A stretch of DNA of 64,000 bases from Kluyveromyces lactis (GCF_000002515.2 NC_006037.1:310001-374000); one strand, 5' to 3'. Shown: positions 48,601-58,552, numbered from the stretch's first letter. Notes: generated by a model from the letters alone, not told the origin. A program made the numbers and translations.

Positions 48601-49655
48601 TTAATCTTTAAATTGGTTTCACCATCGAGATTGGCTGTTTCAATGTAGCATAACCCTTCTGGTTCCGAAGAGGAAAGAATGATCAAATCAGCAGGAATTG
48701 CTTCCTCAGATCTAACTCTTATAATATCACCAACTGCTATATCAATCCACTTTTTCCTCACAAACTCTCCAGATCTTTCGTCCAAAACATCACACAGGGA
48801 ATGATTCAATTCCTTATCAGCATTCGATCTTTTCAAATCTTCGACACTTTCTTTAACTGCAGAAACAATTAACACTACTAATAGTGTACCAATGGTCGTA
48901 TATCTATTGGTAGGTGTAACATTAGGTACTTGCTGGATAATGGAGGTGAATAAGAAGAACAAATTCGCGTATTTGGAGAATTCTTGAAACAAAAACTTTG
49001 GCAAGAAAGTTGCAGCGTTATATTTCGTCGTAGAGATGTGATTATCTCTGTAGCCGAAACGGCTATTTGCTGAACTATCGTTGAGTAAAATCGTTCTTGG
49101 CTCGTCAGACTTACAAGAGGTTTTCCCTTTTCTGAGAATATACCTGTTGAACAAAACTTTGATGTCAAACTTCCTCGTAGAGCTTTCATACCTATTAGTG
49201 TTGCTCTGATCGTAGTCATTCATTTCGAAACTTTGGAATTGACCCTTATGTCCACCATTCATACCGACTGCACTTTTCACATTGCTCATAAATCTATTGA
49301 ACCCACTTGGCTGAGGTAAGACACTATTCCTAGGGTTAGTGTCTGCAAAGGATGCTGAATAACGGTCATTGAAAGGATTTTCAATGTCGTTCTCTATGTT
49401 GTCACTGAGGTCAATGGTCTCTTGTGGGAGTAAGCCTCTCTGTGAGGTATCCATTCCTGAATCTATTACTGCACTTGGGCTGTTCCTTCTTGGACTATCC
49501 CGTAAATCCGGGGTGTAGCTATCATCAAGAAAGTCAACATCAAACAACGCATCGCTGTCGCCATGCTTAGTTGAGCCACTCATTGGAAAGCAGGTTGATC
49601 GGTGTGTCGCTCCTCTCTGGCTCTGTATCTCCCTTTCAAAGTACTTGGGTTTCAT
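45624..49655 (-). CDS. DRS2: Drs2, P4-type aminophospholipid flippase
   Basis: 1343 aa from the first ATG. By comparison with S. cerevisiae the native start may be Met25 (49583; MSGSTKHGDS…LFDVDFLDD). P4-ATPase features: DGET at 344-347 in the actuator domain, phosphorylation motif DKTGT at 564-568, KGADTVI and GDGANDVSMIQ in the nucleotide and hinge regions, and ten membrane segments. NPF motifs occur at 93-95 and twice near the C terminus. The C-terminal tail has the RMKKQRGFAFSQ autoinhibitory/PI4P-binding element. With Cdc50 it flips phosphatidylserine to the cytosolic leaflet in the trans-Golgi. Confidence 0.98.
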   Translation of the reverse strand: MKPKYFEREIQSQRGATHRSTCFPMSGSTKHGDSDALFDVDFLDDSYTPDLRDSPRRNSPSAVIDSGMDTSQRGLLPQETIDLSDNIENDIENPFNDRYSASFADTNPRNSVLPQPSGFNRFMSNVKSAVGMNGGHKGQFQSFEMNDYDQSNTNRYESSTRKFDIKVLFNRYILRKGKTSCKSDEPRTILLNDSSANSRFGYRDNHISTTKYNAATFLPKFLFQEFSKYANLFFLFTSIIQQVPNVTPTNRYTTIGTLLVVLIVSAVKESVEDLKRSNADKELNHSLCDVLDERSGEFVRKKWIDIAVGDIIRVRSEEAIPADLIILSSSEPEGLCYIETANLDGETNLKIKQARQETANYLDEKALCKLHGRVQSEHPNSSLYTYEGTMTLNGSTFPLSPDQMLLRGATLRNTAWIFGLIVFTGHETKLMRNATATPIKRTAVERVINMQILALFGVLIVLALISSTGNVIMTKRDSAHLGYLYIEGTNKAGLFFKDILTFWILFSNLVPISLFVTVEMIKYYQAYMIGSDLDLYHEESDTPTVVRTSSLVEELGQIEYIFSDKTGTLTRNVMEFKSVSIAGRCYIETIPEDRRATVEDGIEIGFHSFESLKDKMTDPEDDEAGIVIEFLTLLATCHTVIPETQSDGTIKYQAASPDEGALVQGAADLGFRFDIRRPNSVSISTPFSEQLEYQLLNICEFNSTRKRMSAIFRMPDGSIKLFCKGADTVILERLDSEFNPYVQSTLRHLEDYAAEGLRTLCIASRTIPEKEYEEWSKIYEAASTTMKDRTEELDRAAELIEHDLFFLGATAIEDKLQEGVPETIHHLQEAGLKVWVLTGDRQETAINIGMSCRLLSEDMNLLIVNEETKEDTRTNLQSKLNAIESHQISQQDMNSLALVIDGKSLGYALEEDLEDQFLTIGKLCKAVICCRVSPLQKALVVKMVKRKTSSLLLAIGDGANDVSMIQAAHVGVGISGMEGMQAARSADFAIGQFRFLRKLLIVHGSWSYQRISLAILYSFYKNMALYMTQFWYVFANAFSGQSIMESWTLTFYNVFFTVMPPFVIGIFDQFVTSRLLDRYPQLYKLGQKGQFFSVTIFWGWVLNGFYHSAVVFIGSVLFYRYGNCLNMGGETADHWVWGVGIYTTSIIIVLGKAALITSQWTKFTLVAIPGSLVIWLLFFPFYSAVFPRVNVSKEYYGIIGHVYGSATFWLMCIVLPVFALLRDFVWKYYKRTYSPESYHVVQEMQKYNISDYRPRMEQFQKAIRKVRQVQRMKKQRGFAFSQSEEGGQDRIIRMYDTTLKRGVHGELADASLNPFNDTPAQVEPSSNVGLRQSFESTNPFKDV

Positions 49656-49980
49656 GGTGCAAATGGTTTACGAATCTTTCTGTTTAATGTGTCCTAATGG
49701 GATTTTCCGGTATAATTTACAAAGAAAAAACTGTCAGCATGGAAACAATATTTCCACGTGACTGCTATTTCGAATGCATTATTTGGGTACAGTATAACAA
49801 AATGAAGGGAAAGGGGACATACTATTGATGGTGAGATGCTATTGTAAGTGTATATAATTATTAACTATTGCCTTTGCTTCTTTATCGTAGTTGGAAATTT
49901 ATCTTCAATAAATATAATAATATGTCAAATTTAATAGTATACAAATGTGGTCATGACGAGCTCTGTTTTTCAGAAACGCA
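49656..49980. other. DRS2 promoter and MAK16 3' region
   Basis: 325 bp. Contains CACGTG at 49755-49760, about 100 bp upstream of the DRS2 first ATG. Confidence 0.5.
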
Positions 49981-50889
49981 TCATTGTGCAAGTTCTTGTT
50001 GGTTGGAATTTAGTTCCTGTTCATATTCGATTTCAACCTTAGGATGTCTCTTTCTGGTTTGTGTAGATTTCTTTTGTCTCTTAGATGGGTTTTCTTCTTC
50101 ATCGCTATCTTCGTCGCTACTGTCTTCGTCACTGTCCTCATCACTGCTGTAATCAGATGTATCAGAACCACCGAGCCATTTTTCTAAATCTTCCATATCT
50201 ACCATCTCATCCTCAGCGTCTTCATCTTCTACGAATTCGACTTCTCCCTCATCGCTTTCTTCTTCCTCATCCCAATCGTTTTCTTCTTCATCCAAGTCCT
50301 CGTCTTCTACACGTCCCATGACCTTCTTCCAGATCTTTTCATCCACATTCAAAGGCTTATCACCATACACACCACTCTTCAATCTCTCAAGCAATTCTTT
50401 TTCGATAGCCTTTTCAATCTTAGCGGCTGATAATGCCTTACGTTCTCGGTTCTCTTCTCTTCTTTTCACCTTAGGAGCAATACCGACATAATGTCTCTCC
50501 TCCTCTCTCAATGCCAAACGTCTCTCTGTAATCATCACTTGTGTAAGCTTTGTCATCCTTTGCTTACACTTATGAATTAAGAACTTGTTCCAATACAGTA
50601 AATGTTCATCGATCTGTGCTAATGCCTTTGTGTAATTCTTAGATAGTTTCACTCTTTCCCACAATTTAGCAGGCGTGTGAGCTCTTTCCGCGGTCTTCAT
50701 GTACAAGTAAAGTGTTCCGTCCACGTTCTTTACAGTGGCATATTTACTATTTGCCAAAGGACACGCTTGTCTCGAACATAAACCTGTTACGTTGTATTCA
50801 TTTCTACAGAAGTTCTGTCCCTTATCAGTTTTGACTTTGTACGCACAAAAGTGCTGGTTGATAACCTGCCAAATGATCTCGTCAGACAT
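49981..50889 (-). CDS. MAK16: Mak16, 60S ribosome biogenesis factor
   Basis: 302 aa (S. cerevisiae 306). The conserved N-terminal two thirds begin [21 protein letters not shown] and include the Cys cluster [22 protein letters not shown], now known as a zinc-binding element, and [15 protein letters not shown]. The C-terminal third is an Asp/Glu/Ser tract ending in a short basic tail. Mak16 is an essential nucleolar assembly factor that works with Rpf1 and Ssf1 in early pre-60S particles. Promoter PAC and RRPE motifs support membership of the ribosome-biogenesis regulon. Confidence 0.98.
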   Translation of the reverse strand: MSDEIIWQVINQHFCAYKVKTDKGQNFCRNEYNVTGLCSRQACPLANSKYATVKNVDGTLYLYMKTAERAHTPAKLWERVKLSKNYTKALAQIDEHLLYWNKFLIHKCKQRMTKLTQVMITERRLALREEERHYVGIAPKVKRREENRERKALSAAKIEKAIEKELLERLKSGVYGDKPLNVDEKIWKKVMGRVEDEDLDEEENDWDEEEESDEGEVEFVEDEDAEDEMVDMEDLEKWLGGSDTSDYSSDEDSDEDSSDEDSDEEENPSKRQKKSTQTRKRHPKVEIEYEQELNSNQQELAQ

Positions 50890-51014
50890 CTGCTAATGTT
50901 CAGTCAATCCTACAGATACTGGTTTATGCTTAGTATGAGTTTATTTAAATTGGTTATGACTATCGCTAAGTTTACTTGCTATTCCGCTAGTCGCTGCTTC
51001 TTTCATTTCATCTC

Positions 51015-51024
51015 ATCTCATCGC
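51015..51024 (-). promoter_or_regulatory. PAC element GCGATGAGAT
   Basis: Perfect match to the PAC consensus GCGATGAGMT bound by Dot6/Tod6, repressors of ribosome-biogenesis genes. It lies 126-135 bp upstream of the MAK16 ATG and 26 bp from the RRPE. Confidence 0.75.
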
Positions 51025-51050
51025 ATCGCATCGATATTTTTCAGTTCTCA

Positions 51051-51060
51051 AAAATTTTCA
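51051..51060 (-). promoter_or_regulatory. RRPE element TGAAAATTTT
   Basis: Perfect match to the RRPE consensus TGAAAAWTTT (Stb3 site), 162-171 bp upstream of the MAK16 ATG. PAC plus RRPE at this spacing is the classic ribosome-biogenesis promoter arrangement. Confidence 0.75.
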
Positions 51061-51327
51061 GGCAGAAAGAGAAAAAAGAAATGGATTACTAAATTTTTAG
51101 TCACATGACCAATGATATTTTATTGTTATAATCGGAAACTTAATCAAGAGTCGGAATATGCATGATTAGATCTAAAGAGATTAACCTTCATTCAAATATG
51201 TTCGAAAAAAATGTGGATGAAACTATTTGAAACTGATAAAATCGTGTGTTGATATATATATTATATGAGGTGAAATGAACTGAGACTAACTAGTTCTATG
51301 TCAAATACTTTACTCGACATTAAAGAA

Positions 51328-54300
51328 TTAAATTGGGGATTTATGTGAAATTGAATTGATTTCGTCATGGGACAATGATGTGATGTAAACACACTTGCTT
51401 AACAACTCATGGTCAATATCAATGTTGTAAAATTTGGACCATTGCATCTTCTGTACGAAGTTTTTCACTATTTGAACATTTGTTTGGAATTTGTTGTAAT
51501 TTAGCACTTCGTCATGTACAATCCAGGTACGTTTCTCAATGTTTAAAGATAGATCCGATAAGTATACCACGATAAATGGAATGCATCCAGAAAGTGGTTC
51601 GACTTCGTCTATTAATTGTCTAATGTTACTGTAATTCTTTTCCAGGGATGGTATGGCCTTCAACGTTTCCCAAGTCAATAGATCGCCTGGTTCGACAAGT
51701 CTCCATGTTTCAGTGAATTTCTGAACGACAATGGAGTTTAATGCAAGGATGATTTCCATCAAAGTATTGTAATTTTGTAACTCTTTACAGTGTTCGGCTA
51801 TGTGAATGAATCTTTGGATCGTGTTCCTTCTCAACCTTATGTCCTGAGTCATTACGATTTCAGAAATGATCCAATCCACGGTCAAGTTGAACCTTGCTAT
51901 GGCTAAATCGATACCCGACAAGTTTTCGTTCTGTACCAATAATTGCAGCCAACTGGTAAATTGTGGAAGTTGTTCACTCATTGTCAAATCCAATAGATCT
52001 TTCCAATCAACTTCAGATAGAATTTCCTTTTCAATCAAGGTCAATTGGTTTGCCACAGATTTAGAATCATACATCAGAATGAACGGGATATGTTGCTCTA
52101 AATTGTCTATTTTAAGCCTTGAATCAGTTAATGTGTACTGGTTTAACAAATTACGAATTTGTTCATCAGTATTTTCCAATCTGGTGCAGGAGGAGTCTTT
52201 GTCAATGAGTGAATCACGAACGCTAAAATCGATCATTGTGTTGCGTCTTCTCTGTATGAACATGGATTGCCTTTTGCGAGCGCTTTCAGGAAGAGCTGCA
52301 GTTTGTACGATTTGGAAATTTTCAACTTCCCGGGCTAATTCGCTGTTAATTGATGGACTTTTATCATCTATTTCCTTTTCCCCTTTATCATACGTCCCTT
52401 CTAATTTCATTAAAGCAAGATTAACAGGATCCATAGAAGTATCAGCTGTGTCGTCAATACCATTCATAATGTCCTCTAGTTTCTTTTTATCAATTCCATG
52501 ATCTTTATTTTCATTATCCTGAGTAGCAATCTCCTCTTCATCTAACGACGTTTGCTCATCAGTTGACTGGTCAATAAACTGTTGTTTTAAATCGTCGAGG
52601 TTCTTTTCTGGGGATGCAAAATCTATGCTATCAGTGTCTGGGGAAAACAGGTATTTGTTATTCTCTGGATTCAAGTTTTCAACGTCTTCCTCGAAAATGT
52701 CATTAGTTGCCTGTTTTTCTAGATGATATTTCTCTCTCAGAGTTGTGGATTGTGCGCGATTTGGTTTACTAGCAATCGACGTGAGATCAAAGGATTCTTC
52801 TGAATCACGACTTCCTATTGACTTTATACTTGGAGTCTCAGAAAGCTTTGAAATAGGTTGTTTGCATAATACTGGCGTAGGGACATCGGGATGCTCCGAT
52901 TTCTCTTGAATGACATCAACTTCTTTGATTACCAATTTTTGGGGTGAAGCTTGGGCAGAACTAAACAGCAAATTTGTGGAGATGCTTTGAGAGTCCGAGT
53001 CGTTACATACTGAACCTCGGCTGACTGTAAACTTTCTGTCATTATCATTTAGTAAGAGAGATGTCGTCTCTTCTAATTCCGATATAATGTCCTGGTTTGC
53101 AGCCAAAGCTTTATCTCTTTCGATAAAAACTTCATTGCCCAAAATGAGAGGAGATTTAGGGAGAATGGACCTCAAAGAGTTGGGAGAGGCAACACTGTAG
53201 TTTCTTGTTATACTAATTCTGCCACTTGTGGGTCTTCTAATTTGGGCGTTGTTTTGACATTGGGTATCAATTTCAGACGTACTTTCTTCATATGCAGTTA
53301 TTAACGATGCAATATCTTCATTTTCGTTTTCATACTCATCTTGGATAGCATTATCATTTGCATCACTTTCCATTGAAGTTGCACTCGTCTCCGTTGCTTC
53401 TCTATTTTGTGGTGAACAGGATCTGTCATCTGTCGAATCAGATTTCTCGAAATTGAACCTACGAAGGTCATTAACATTCAGCTTTCTTTTCAAAGTTGGG
53501 GCAGATTCCATGAAAATATTACTACTCCCTTTATGTTGACTCAAGATATTCCCAGAAGATGAAATATCTGAAAATGCAGAGTCATAAGTGACAATAGAAG
53601 TAATAGAGTCTCTTTCACCGTTATATTCTCCTATGTTGTTCAGGTTATTTGCAAGTATGGCCTTCTTTGTAGGAGAGTTCCTTGTCGGATCATGGAAAAC
53701 CAATCTTTTTGGACTGCTGTTGTCATTGGTATTAGGTAGTCCCATTAAGGCATTCGTGATGCTGTATCTAGAATTATTGTAAGAGTACAGCATTGGTGCA
53801 GAGTTTCTTATATTTTTCCTCTCAAGGGCCGAGGTTGAAGGAGATAACAGATGGGTAGTTGACTTGTTTGTTCTGACATTCAAAGTTTTAGATAGCGATA
53901 TCACTGAGTTAGCGATTGATGAAACAGTTTTGTAAAGGTTAAGATTATCAATAACACTATAATCCTGCGATTCATCCTCATTTGTTTCCAACTTAGATAT
54001 TTCAGTGGTTAGTTTTTTAGCTTCTAATTTTGCTAAAAGATCACTTTCCACAGAAACAAGATATTCTACCTCATCAATAGTTCTTGCACTCAAAATATCA
54101 AACATAGAAGAAAGCGAATCGGGCAATGGATTCGCATGATTGTCCAATGAAGAAATGGAAAATACATATTTTATTAGATTTTCAACCCTTGGTGGGTTTT
54201 GGACAGGATTTACAGTTGGTTTTCTTTGATGATTTAATTTCCATTTAGACAATAGACCCAGTATTCCTTTGTGATTTGTGTTATTGCCATTTACGGTATT

Positions 54301-55428
54301 CGTCGAATCTGAGCCATTAGATTGTTCTGGAAGATCTGTTTCCATGTACGACGTCTGCAAGATAAACTCTATATTCTTCGCTGGTGTTGGTGGGACGAAG
54401 ATGTCCACTGAAGGGGTTGAAGGGTATTCCAAATCTTTCATCATATAAGAAACGTTAGTGACCCTGGACAACTGCGGTAGGATATGTTTGTTATCTTTCG
54501 AATTCTTGGGGTCTGTTATTTCTCTCTCCTGTTTCGGAGTGGCCTCTGGCGAGACTCCTGAAGCCGTTAGTTTTTCGTTAATAGAAAGTCCGTTGGAAGC
54601 ATTTTCTGGGAACAAAAGCATTGATCCAGTTCTCTGTTTGATACGTGTGCTCTGTTTCTTGGATTCATCTTCTGATTGTTGTGGTAGAGGTATCTTCTCT
54701 CTGGTGTGCAATAACGAGAGTAAGGATTCGTTCCTGAGTACCGGGTTGTTTATATTTTGTAATGCAATAAAGCTAAGTCGCTTCCCCTTCGTGCTTCCTT
54801 CACCTGTTTCCGAAGAAGAACCAGACGGTACGTCCTCTATTTCCCACTTGAGCCAATCATCGCGCGATACAACGTTATTTTCCACTATGAGATTTTCTAA
54901 ATCCTCCCACATAATTTGAACGTTCTGAACCCATAATTTTTTTAAACTAATTATAATATTGTCCAGGAACCTGTCAACTGGAGAGTATCCGTTGATGAAT
55001 TGAAGGAATTGACGACGCAACGACGTGTCGACGACAAAATCTTGTGCGAAATAGTTAGACAGCCAATGCCTTACCAGCACAAACATCCGTACCAGTATAA
55101 CCTCGGATGTAATTTTCTCTTGGGAACTAGGGTCAGATTGACGCAAGTCAATCGCCCATTGGAATCTCTCTTGAATTAGATCCAGCAATTTCTGAGAACT
55201 CATGAAATTTCTGTAGACTAGAAAGAAATCCGTCAGCATTGAATAGTCGACTTTATCTAGCGGCGATGAGAGCTGCACTAGAAGTGCAGGAAGCGTACAT
55301 TTAAGAATTCGTACTGTACCATCGCGTAAATCTACAGTCAGTACACTTTCACTAGGCACAGGGTACAATTCAGGTCGACTAAATAACGGCACAACGTTTT
55401 CGTCAGCCTTTTCAACGACCTCAGACAT
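51328..55428 (-). CDS. LTE1: Lte1, RasGEF-like regulator of mitotic exit
   Basis: 1366 aa (S. cerevisiae 1435). RasGEF N-terminal domain at about 28-160 (TVRILKCTLPALLVQLSSPLDKVDYSMLTDFFLVYRNF). A long disordered, Ser/Thr/Asp-rich middle region follows. The C-terminal RasGEF catalytic-type domain (about 1110-1350) contains WLQLLVQNENLSGIDLAIARFN and EPLSGCIPFIVVYLSDL. Lte1 concentrates at the bud cortex and helps inhibit Bfa1-Bub2/Kin4, promoting mitotic exit when the spindle enters the bud. The middle region has many potential CDK sites. Single copy in the YAL024C position. Confidence 0.97.
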   Translation of the reverse strand: MSEVVEKADENVVPLFSRPELYPVPSESVLTVDLRDGTVRILKCTLPALLVQLSSPLDKVDYSMLTDFFLVYRNFMSSQKLLDLIQERFQWAIDLRQSDPSSQEKITSEVILVRMFVLVRHWLSNYFAQDFVVDTSLRRQFLQFINGYSPVDRFLDNIIISLKKLWVQNVQIMWEDLENLIVENNVVSRDDWLKWEIEDVPSGSSSETGEGSTKGKRLSFIALQNINNPVLRNESLLSLLHTREKIPLPQQSEDESKKQSTRIKQRTGSMLLFPENASNGLSINEKLTASGVSPEATPKQEREITDPKNSKDNKHILPQLSRVTNVSYMMKDLEYPSTPSVDIFVPPTPAKNIEFILQTSYMETDLPEQSNGSDSTNTVNGNNTNHKGILGLLSKWKLNHQRKPTVNPVQNPPRVENLIKYVFSISSLDNHANPLPDSLSSMFDILSARTIDEVEYLVSVESDLLAKLEAKKLTTEISKLETNEDESQDYSVIDNLNLYKTVSSIANSVISLSKTLNVRTNKSTTHLLSPSTSALERKNIRNSAPMLYSYNNSRYSITNALMGLPNTNDNSSPKRLVFHDPTRNSPTKKAILANNLNNIGEYNGERDSITSIVTYDSAFSDISSSGNILSQHKGSSNIFMESAPTLKRKLNVNDLRRFNFEKSDSTDDRSCSPQNREATETSATSMESDANDNAIQDEYENENEDIASLITAYEESTSEIDTQCQNNAQIRRPTSGRISITRNYSVASPNSLRSILPKSPLILGNEVFIERDKALAANQDIISELEETTSLLLNDNDRKFTVSRGSVCNDSDSQSISTNLLFSSAQASPQKLVIKEVDVIQEKSEHPDVPTPVLCKQPISKLSETPSIKSIGSRDSEESFDLTSIASKPNRAQSTTLREKYHLEKQATNDIFEEDVENLNPENNKYLFSPDTDSIDFASPEKNLDDLKQQFIDQSTDEQTSLDEEEIATQDNENKDHGIDKKKLEDIMNGIDDTADTSMDPVNLALMKLEGTYDKGEKEIDDKSPSINSELAREVENFQIVQTAALPESARKRQSMFIQRRRNTMIDFSVRDSLIDKDSSCTRLENTDEQIRNLLNQYTLTDSRLKIDNLEQHIPFILMYDSKSVANQLTLIEKEILSEVDWKDLLDLTMSEQLPQFTSWLQLLVQNENLSGIDLAIARFNLTVDWIISEIVMTQDIRLRRNTIQRFIHIAEHCKELQNYNTLMEIILALNSIVVQKFTETWRLVEPGDLLTWETLKAIPSLEKNYSNIRQLIDEVEPLSGCIPFIVVYLSDLSLNIEKRTWIVHDEVLNYNKFQTNVQIVKNFVQKMQWSKFYNIDIDHELLSKCVYITSLSHDEINSISHKSPI

Positions 55429-55856
55429 AATTTCTACTTCACTAGAGTTCTCTCCTCACTAGGCTCTTCTTCTGTACTTTCTTCTTCAAATTGTAAAAAC
55501 AGATCAACGGTGAAAAGAAAAGATAAACAGTTCTTGTGGTTCAATGTTCGATGCGTTATACCAAAACAGGAAAATATTGGTAAAACTAATCCAAACACTA
55601 GGCGGGTGCCTCAAAAAATGATACGCTCACTCCACTCTTTTTCCCTTGTTTTTTTCCTTGTCTATCTTGAATCTCTTTCCCACTTTCGATTCTTTACTAA
55701 AAAAACATATTATTGATATTTTGGTTCTCATGACAGAATCACCATTGTTTATGTTCATTTTTCACAGAATTTCGCCGTATCATCGGTGCATTTGAGGTTT
55801 GTAGAATGCCTTTCGAGAAGTTTTGAGTTGAAGTCTGGGTAATGAAAAACATTTCC

Positions 55857-55904
55857 CAGTCACGTGGATGGAAACTGGATTGTATATCTTTGTCCACGTG
55901 ACTG
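55857..55904. repeat. perfect 12-bp inverted repeat carrying two E-boxes
   Basis: CAGTCACGTGGA (55857-55868) and its exact reverse complement TCCACGTGACTG (55893-55904) are separated by 24 bp. Each arm holds a CACGTG site of the Cbf1/Pho4/Tye7 class. About 430-475 bp upstream of the LTE1 ATG. Confidence 0.7.
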
Positions 55905-56825
55905 ATATTTTCCCCATGCTCACTTCTGGTTCTCTTTCCCTCGTTTTGAATTTTTTTTTTTTTGGGTTGTCAAATTCCCGCCGCGCATTCTCCGGAATAA
56001 ATGGTTTAGGTTGTTATCTTATCAATCCCTTTGAAGAAACAGATGATTAAACGAAGTGCAACCATCATGAATGCAGGGTTATACCTTTTTTGCCGGGCAG
56101 AATTTAGAGGTAACAGTGAGACAGCAATAGGATAACTTGTTAAACTGAACTGTCCGGTTTTTTCCTTTCAAATGGGGACCTCACAAGCAATAAAAGTCCG
56201 TCATAATAAGACCGTTTTCAGACAACAGGGCCCAAGATAAGGAGAAACAGCCTGGTTGTAGTTGGAAATATGTAATCGGTATAGTTTTTCAGACCTTCAT
56301 GTGGAATCCTGATATGGGATTCGAGGGGACAGCGAGTTGCCTATTTGGGAATTGAACAGTTCTTCATGCACATGCTTTCTTTCATGCTGATGTGAGCACG
56401 AGTGGTAGTTTGACCGGCCCCTGAGATCGCTGTTGATTGCATAACAGTGTTTTAAGGTTATAATGGTCGTTTGTTGCTAGCAGCGTGCGTATTTTCAGTT
56501 TGTTCCCCTAATTATTTCTTGTTCCAGTGTCAGATAGGGTTTGAATTTTGAGCAGTCGCCTGTTATCTGCTTATGCATTTTCGTAGAGTAACAGTGTTAC
56601 CTTAATCTCGGGAATGATATTCGAGGGTGATAACGGACCTGTGATCAAACACTTAAGTTTTAGTTTAGTACAACCACAAAGGTTAAAGTTCAATCGCTCT
56701 TCACTTCCAATCATAGTGATTTTTGTTTGTTGGCGGGCTGATATGACGCTCTATGATGATAGATGAGGAGAGATACGGTATATCATTTGAGGGTATCGCT
56801 ATAACTCGACTGGAAAACTTTTGGA

Positions 56826-56833
56826 TATATAAG
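56826..56833 (+). promoter_or_regulatory. TATA box TATATAAG
   Basis: Consensus TATA element 136 bp upstream of the permease ATG, typical of regulated rather than housekeeping yeast genes. Confidence 0.6.
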
Positions 56834-56968
56834 AACATGGTTCGGTCATTCCAATCGATCAATATTCCGTTTGGTTAAACTACTTAACTCATTTTTTTAA
56901 ATCACAACCCTCAGCAAGCTTTTCCTTGACTGAAAAGATTAAGGTTAAGATAGTTTAAACATTACAAG

Positions 56969-58552
56969 ATGACTTCAGAAATAAAAGAAAAAGAACAATT
57001 TGAAATCGGCGTCGTTGGTGACACTGAGACTGGATCCATCGAGGTTTATGATGGAGAAATCAAAAACGTTAAATCACAACAATTGGAAGGTACTGAGCAT
57101 GCTGTTGGCCTTGATCTCTTCCAAGAAGTTTTGGACAGTGACTTGAAATACGATGACAAAGAGTACTCCAAAATCAGACGTAAGATTGATACCTGGTTAT
57201 TACCAGTGCTTTGTATCACATACATGCTTCAGTTCTTGGATAAGTTATCGTTGAATTATGCTTCTGCATATTCCATGAAGGAGGATCTTGGTCTTGTTGG
57301 GAATGAGTACGGTAATATTGCCGCTATCTTCAATGTCGGGTATTTGATCGGTTCCATTCCAGCAAACTACGTTATTCAAAAACTTCCAGTGGCCAAATAC
57401 ACAGGTGTCGCCTTATTCGTTTGGGCAATTTTGTTGATTGGACATATTGGAGCTACGAACTACTCATCAATGATGGCATTGAGATTCTTATTAGGATTGA
57501 TGGAAGCATCAATCTCTCCATCCAATATGATGATGTGTGCCATGTTTTACAACAAGAGAGAACAACCATTCAGAATGTGTACATTTTTGTCTATGAATGG
57601 TGTAGCGACAATGGTTGGTGCGCTATTGGCCTACGGGTTGGGTCATGCCACTAACACTTCTTTGCAACCATGGAAGTTGATTTTCTTGGTTTTCGGCATA
57701 ATGAATCTTGTATGGTCCGCTGTGTTCTTGTACATTGCACCTGACTCTCCAGCTAATGCTAAATTCCTAACTCATGAGGAAAAATTGAAGGTCATCGACC
57801 ACGTTTCAAAGAACCAAATGGGTATCAAGGATACTAAAATAAAGCCAGATCAATTCAAGGAAGCCATGCTCGATTTGAACAGTTGGATTTTAGCGTTCAT
57901 CGGTTTGGGTTGCGGTGTTATTAACGGTTCCACATCCAACTTCATTTCCTCTTTGATTAAAGGTTTCGGTTTCTCTGGCTTGAATGCAACTTTGTTACAA
58001 TTACCTACAGGTGCCATTGAATTGGTGGTTGTGTTTGCAGCTGGTATGGTTGCCCTATTCACTAACAAAAACGTCCGTGTTATCCTATTGTTCTTGACAT
58101 GTATCCCAACCCTCGGAGCTTTGATTGGAATCAGATTAATCCCATTAAGTGAAAAATGGAGTTTGGTAGGATGTTGTTGGTTATTGTACATCATTGGTGG
58201 TCCAGTGATTATGTGTTGGGTCTTAATTAATGTTACTGTTGCTGGCTCATCGAAGATATCTACAGTTAAGATCGTATGGTTTATTTTCTACACTGCGGGA
58301 AATATCTGTGGTTCCAAGATCATGTACGCTAACGAAGCGCCAAGATACGACTCCGGTATGAAGGGTTTGATCACCTGCTATAGTGGTATGATGTTCTTGT
58401 GTATCGTTTATTACTTCTTGATGTACTACAGAAACAAGAAGAGAGACGCTGAATACGGTGAACTAACCCCAGAAGATGAAAAGGAAGGTGTCATCAATGG
58501 GTTCAAGGATTTAACAGATTTCCAAAACCAATTCTTCAGATACGTCTACTAA
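56969..58552 (+). CDS. Dal5-family (anion:cation symporter) MFS permease
   Basis: 527 aa with a hydrophilic N-terminal tail of about 70 residues and about 12 membrane segments. Features of the MFS allantoate permease family: IRRKIDTWLLPVLCITYMLQFLDKLSLNYASAYSMKEDL in the first segment, LRFLLGLMEASISPS, and ALLAYGLGHATN. The C-terminal tail DLTDFQNQFFRYVY resembles the DLTDFENPNFRY ending of Dal5. Family members carry allantoate, nicotinate, biotin, pantothenate, cysteine or sulfonates, so the substrate cannot be read from the sequence. GATA-type sites upstream hint at nitrogen control. It has no counterpart between LTE1 and LDB19 in the S. cerevisiae blocks, so it was inserted in this lineage or lost elsewhere. 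Confidence 0.88.
   Translation: MTSEIKEKEQFEIGVVGDTETGSIEVYDGEIKNVKSQQLEGTEHAVGLDLFQEVLDSDLKYDDKEYSKIRRKIDTWLLPVLCITYMLQFLDKLSLNYASAYSMKEDLGLVGNEYGNIAAIFNVGYLIGSIPANYVIQKLPVAKYTGVALFVWAILLIGHIGATNYSSMMALRFLLGLMEASISPSNMMMCAMFYNKREQPFRMCTFLSMNGVATMVGALLAYGLGHATNTSLQPWKLIFLVFGIMNLVWSAVFLYIAPDSPANAKFLTHEEKLKVIDHVSKNQMGIKDTKIKPDQFKEAMLDLNSWILAFIGLGCGVINGSTSNFISSLIKGFGFSGLNATLLQLPTGAIELVVVFAAGMVALFTNKNVRVILLFLTCIPTLGALIGIRLIPLSEKWSLVGCCWLLYIIGGPVIMCWVLINVTVAGSSKISTVKIVWFIFYTAGNICGSKIMYANEAPRYDSGMKGLITCYSGMMFLCIVYYFLMYYRNKKRDAEYGELTPEDEKEGVINGFKDLTDFQNQFFRYVY

Larger units (their letters stand above)
50890..51327. other. MAK16 promoter and LTE1 3' region
   Basis: 438 bp. Contains PAC and RRPE elements (listed). 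The PAC site lies inside a short array of CATCTCATC/GCATC pentamer-like repeats at about 51005-51032. Confidence 0.6.
55429..56968. other. long LTE1/permease divergent intergenic region
   Basis: About 1.54 kb without a supported gene. Contains an inverted pair of CACGTG sites (55857-55904), GATAAG-type sites at 56018-56023 (minus) and 56236-56241 (plus), and a strong TATA box 136 bp before the permease ATG. Such length suggests complex regulation of the permease. Confidence 0.6.
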
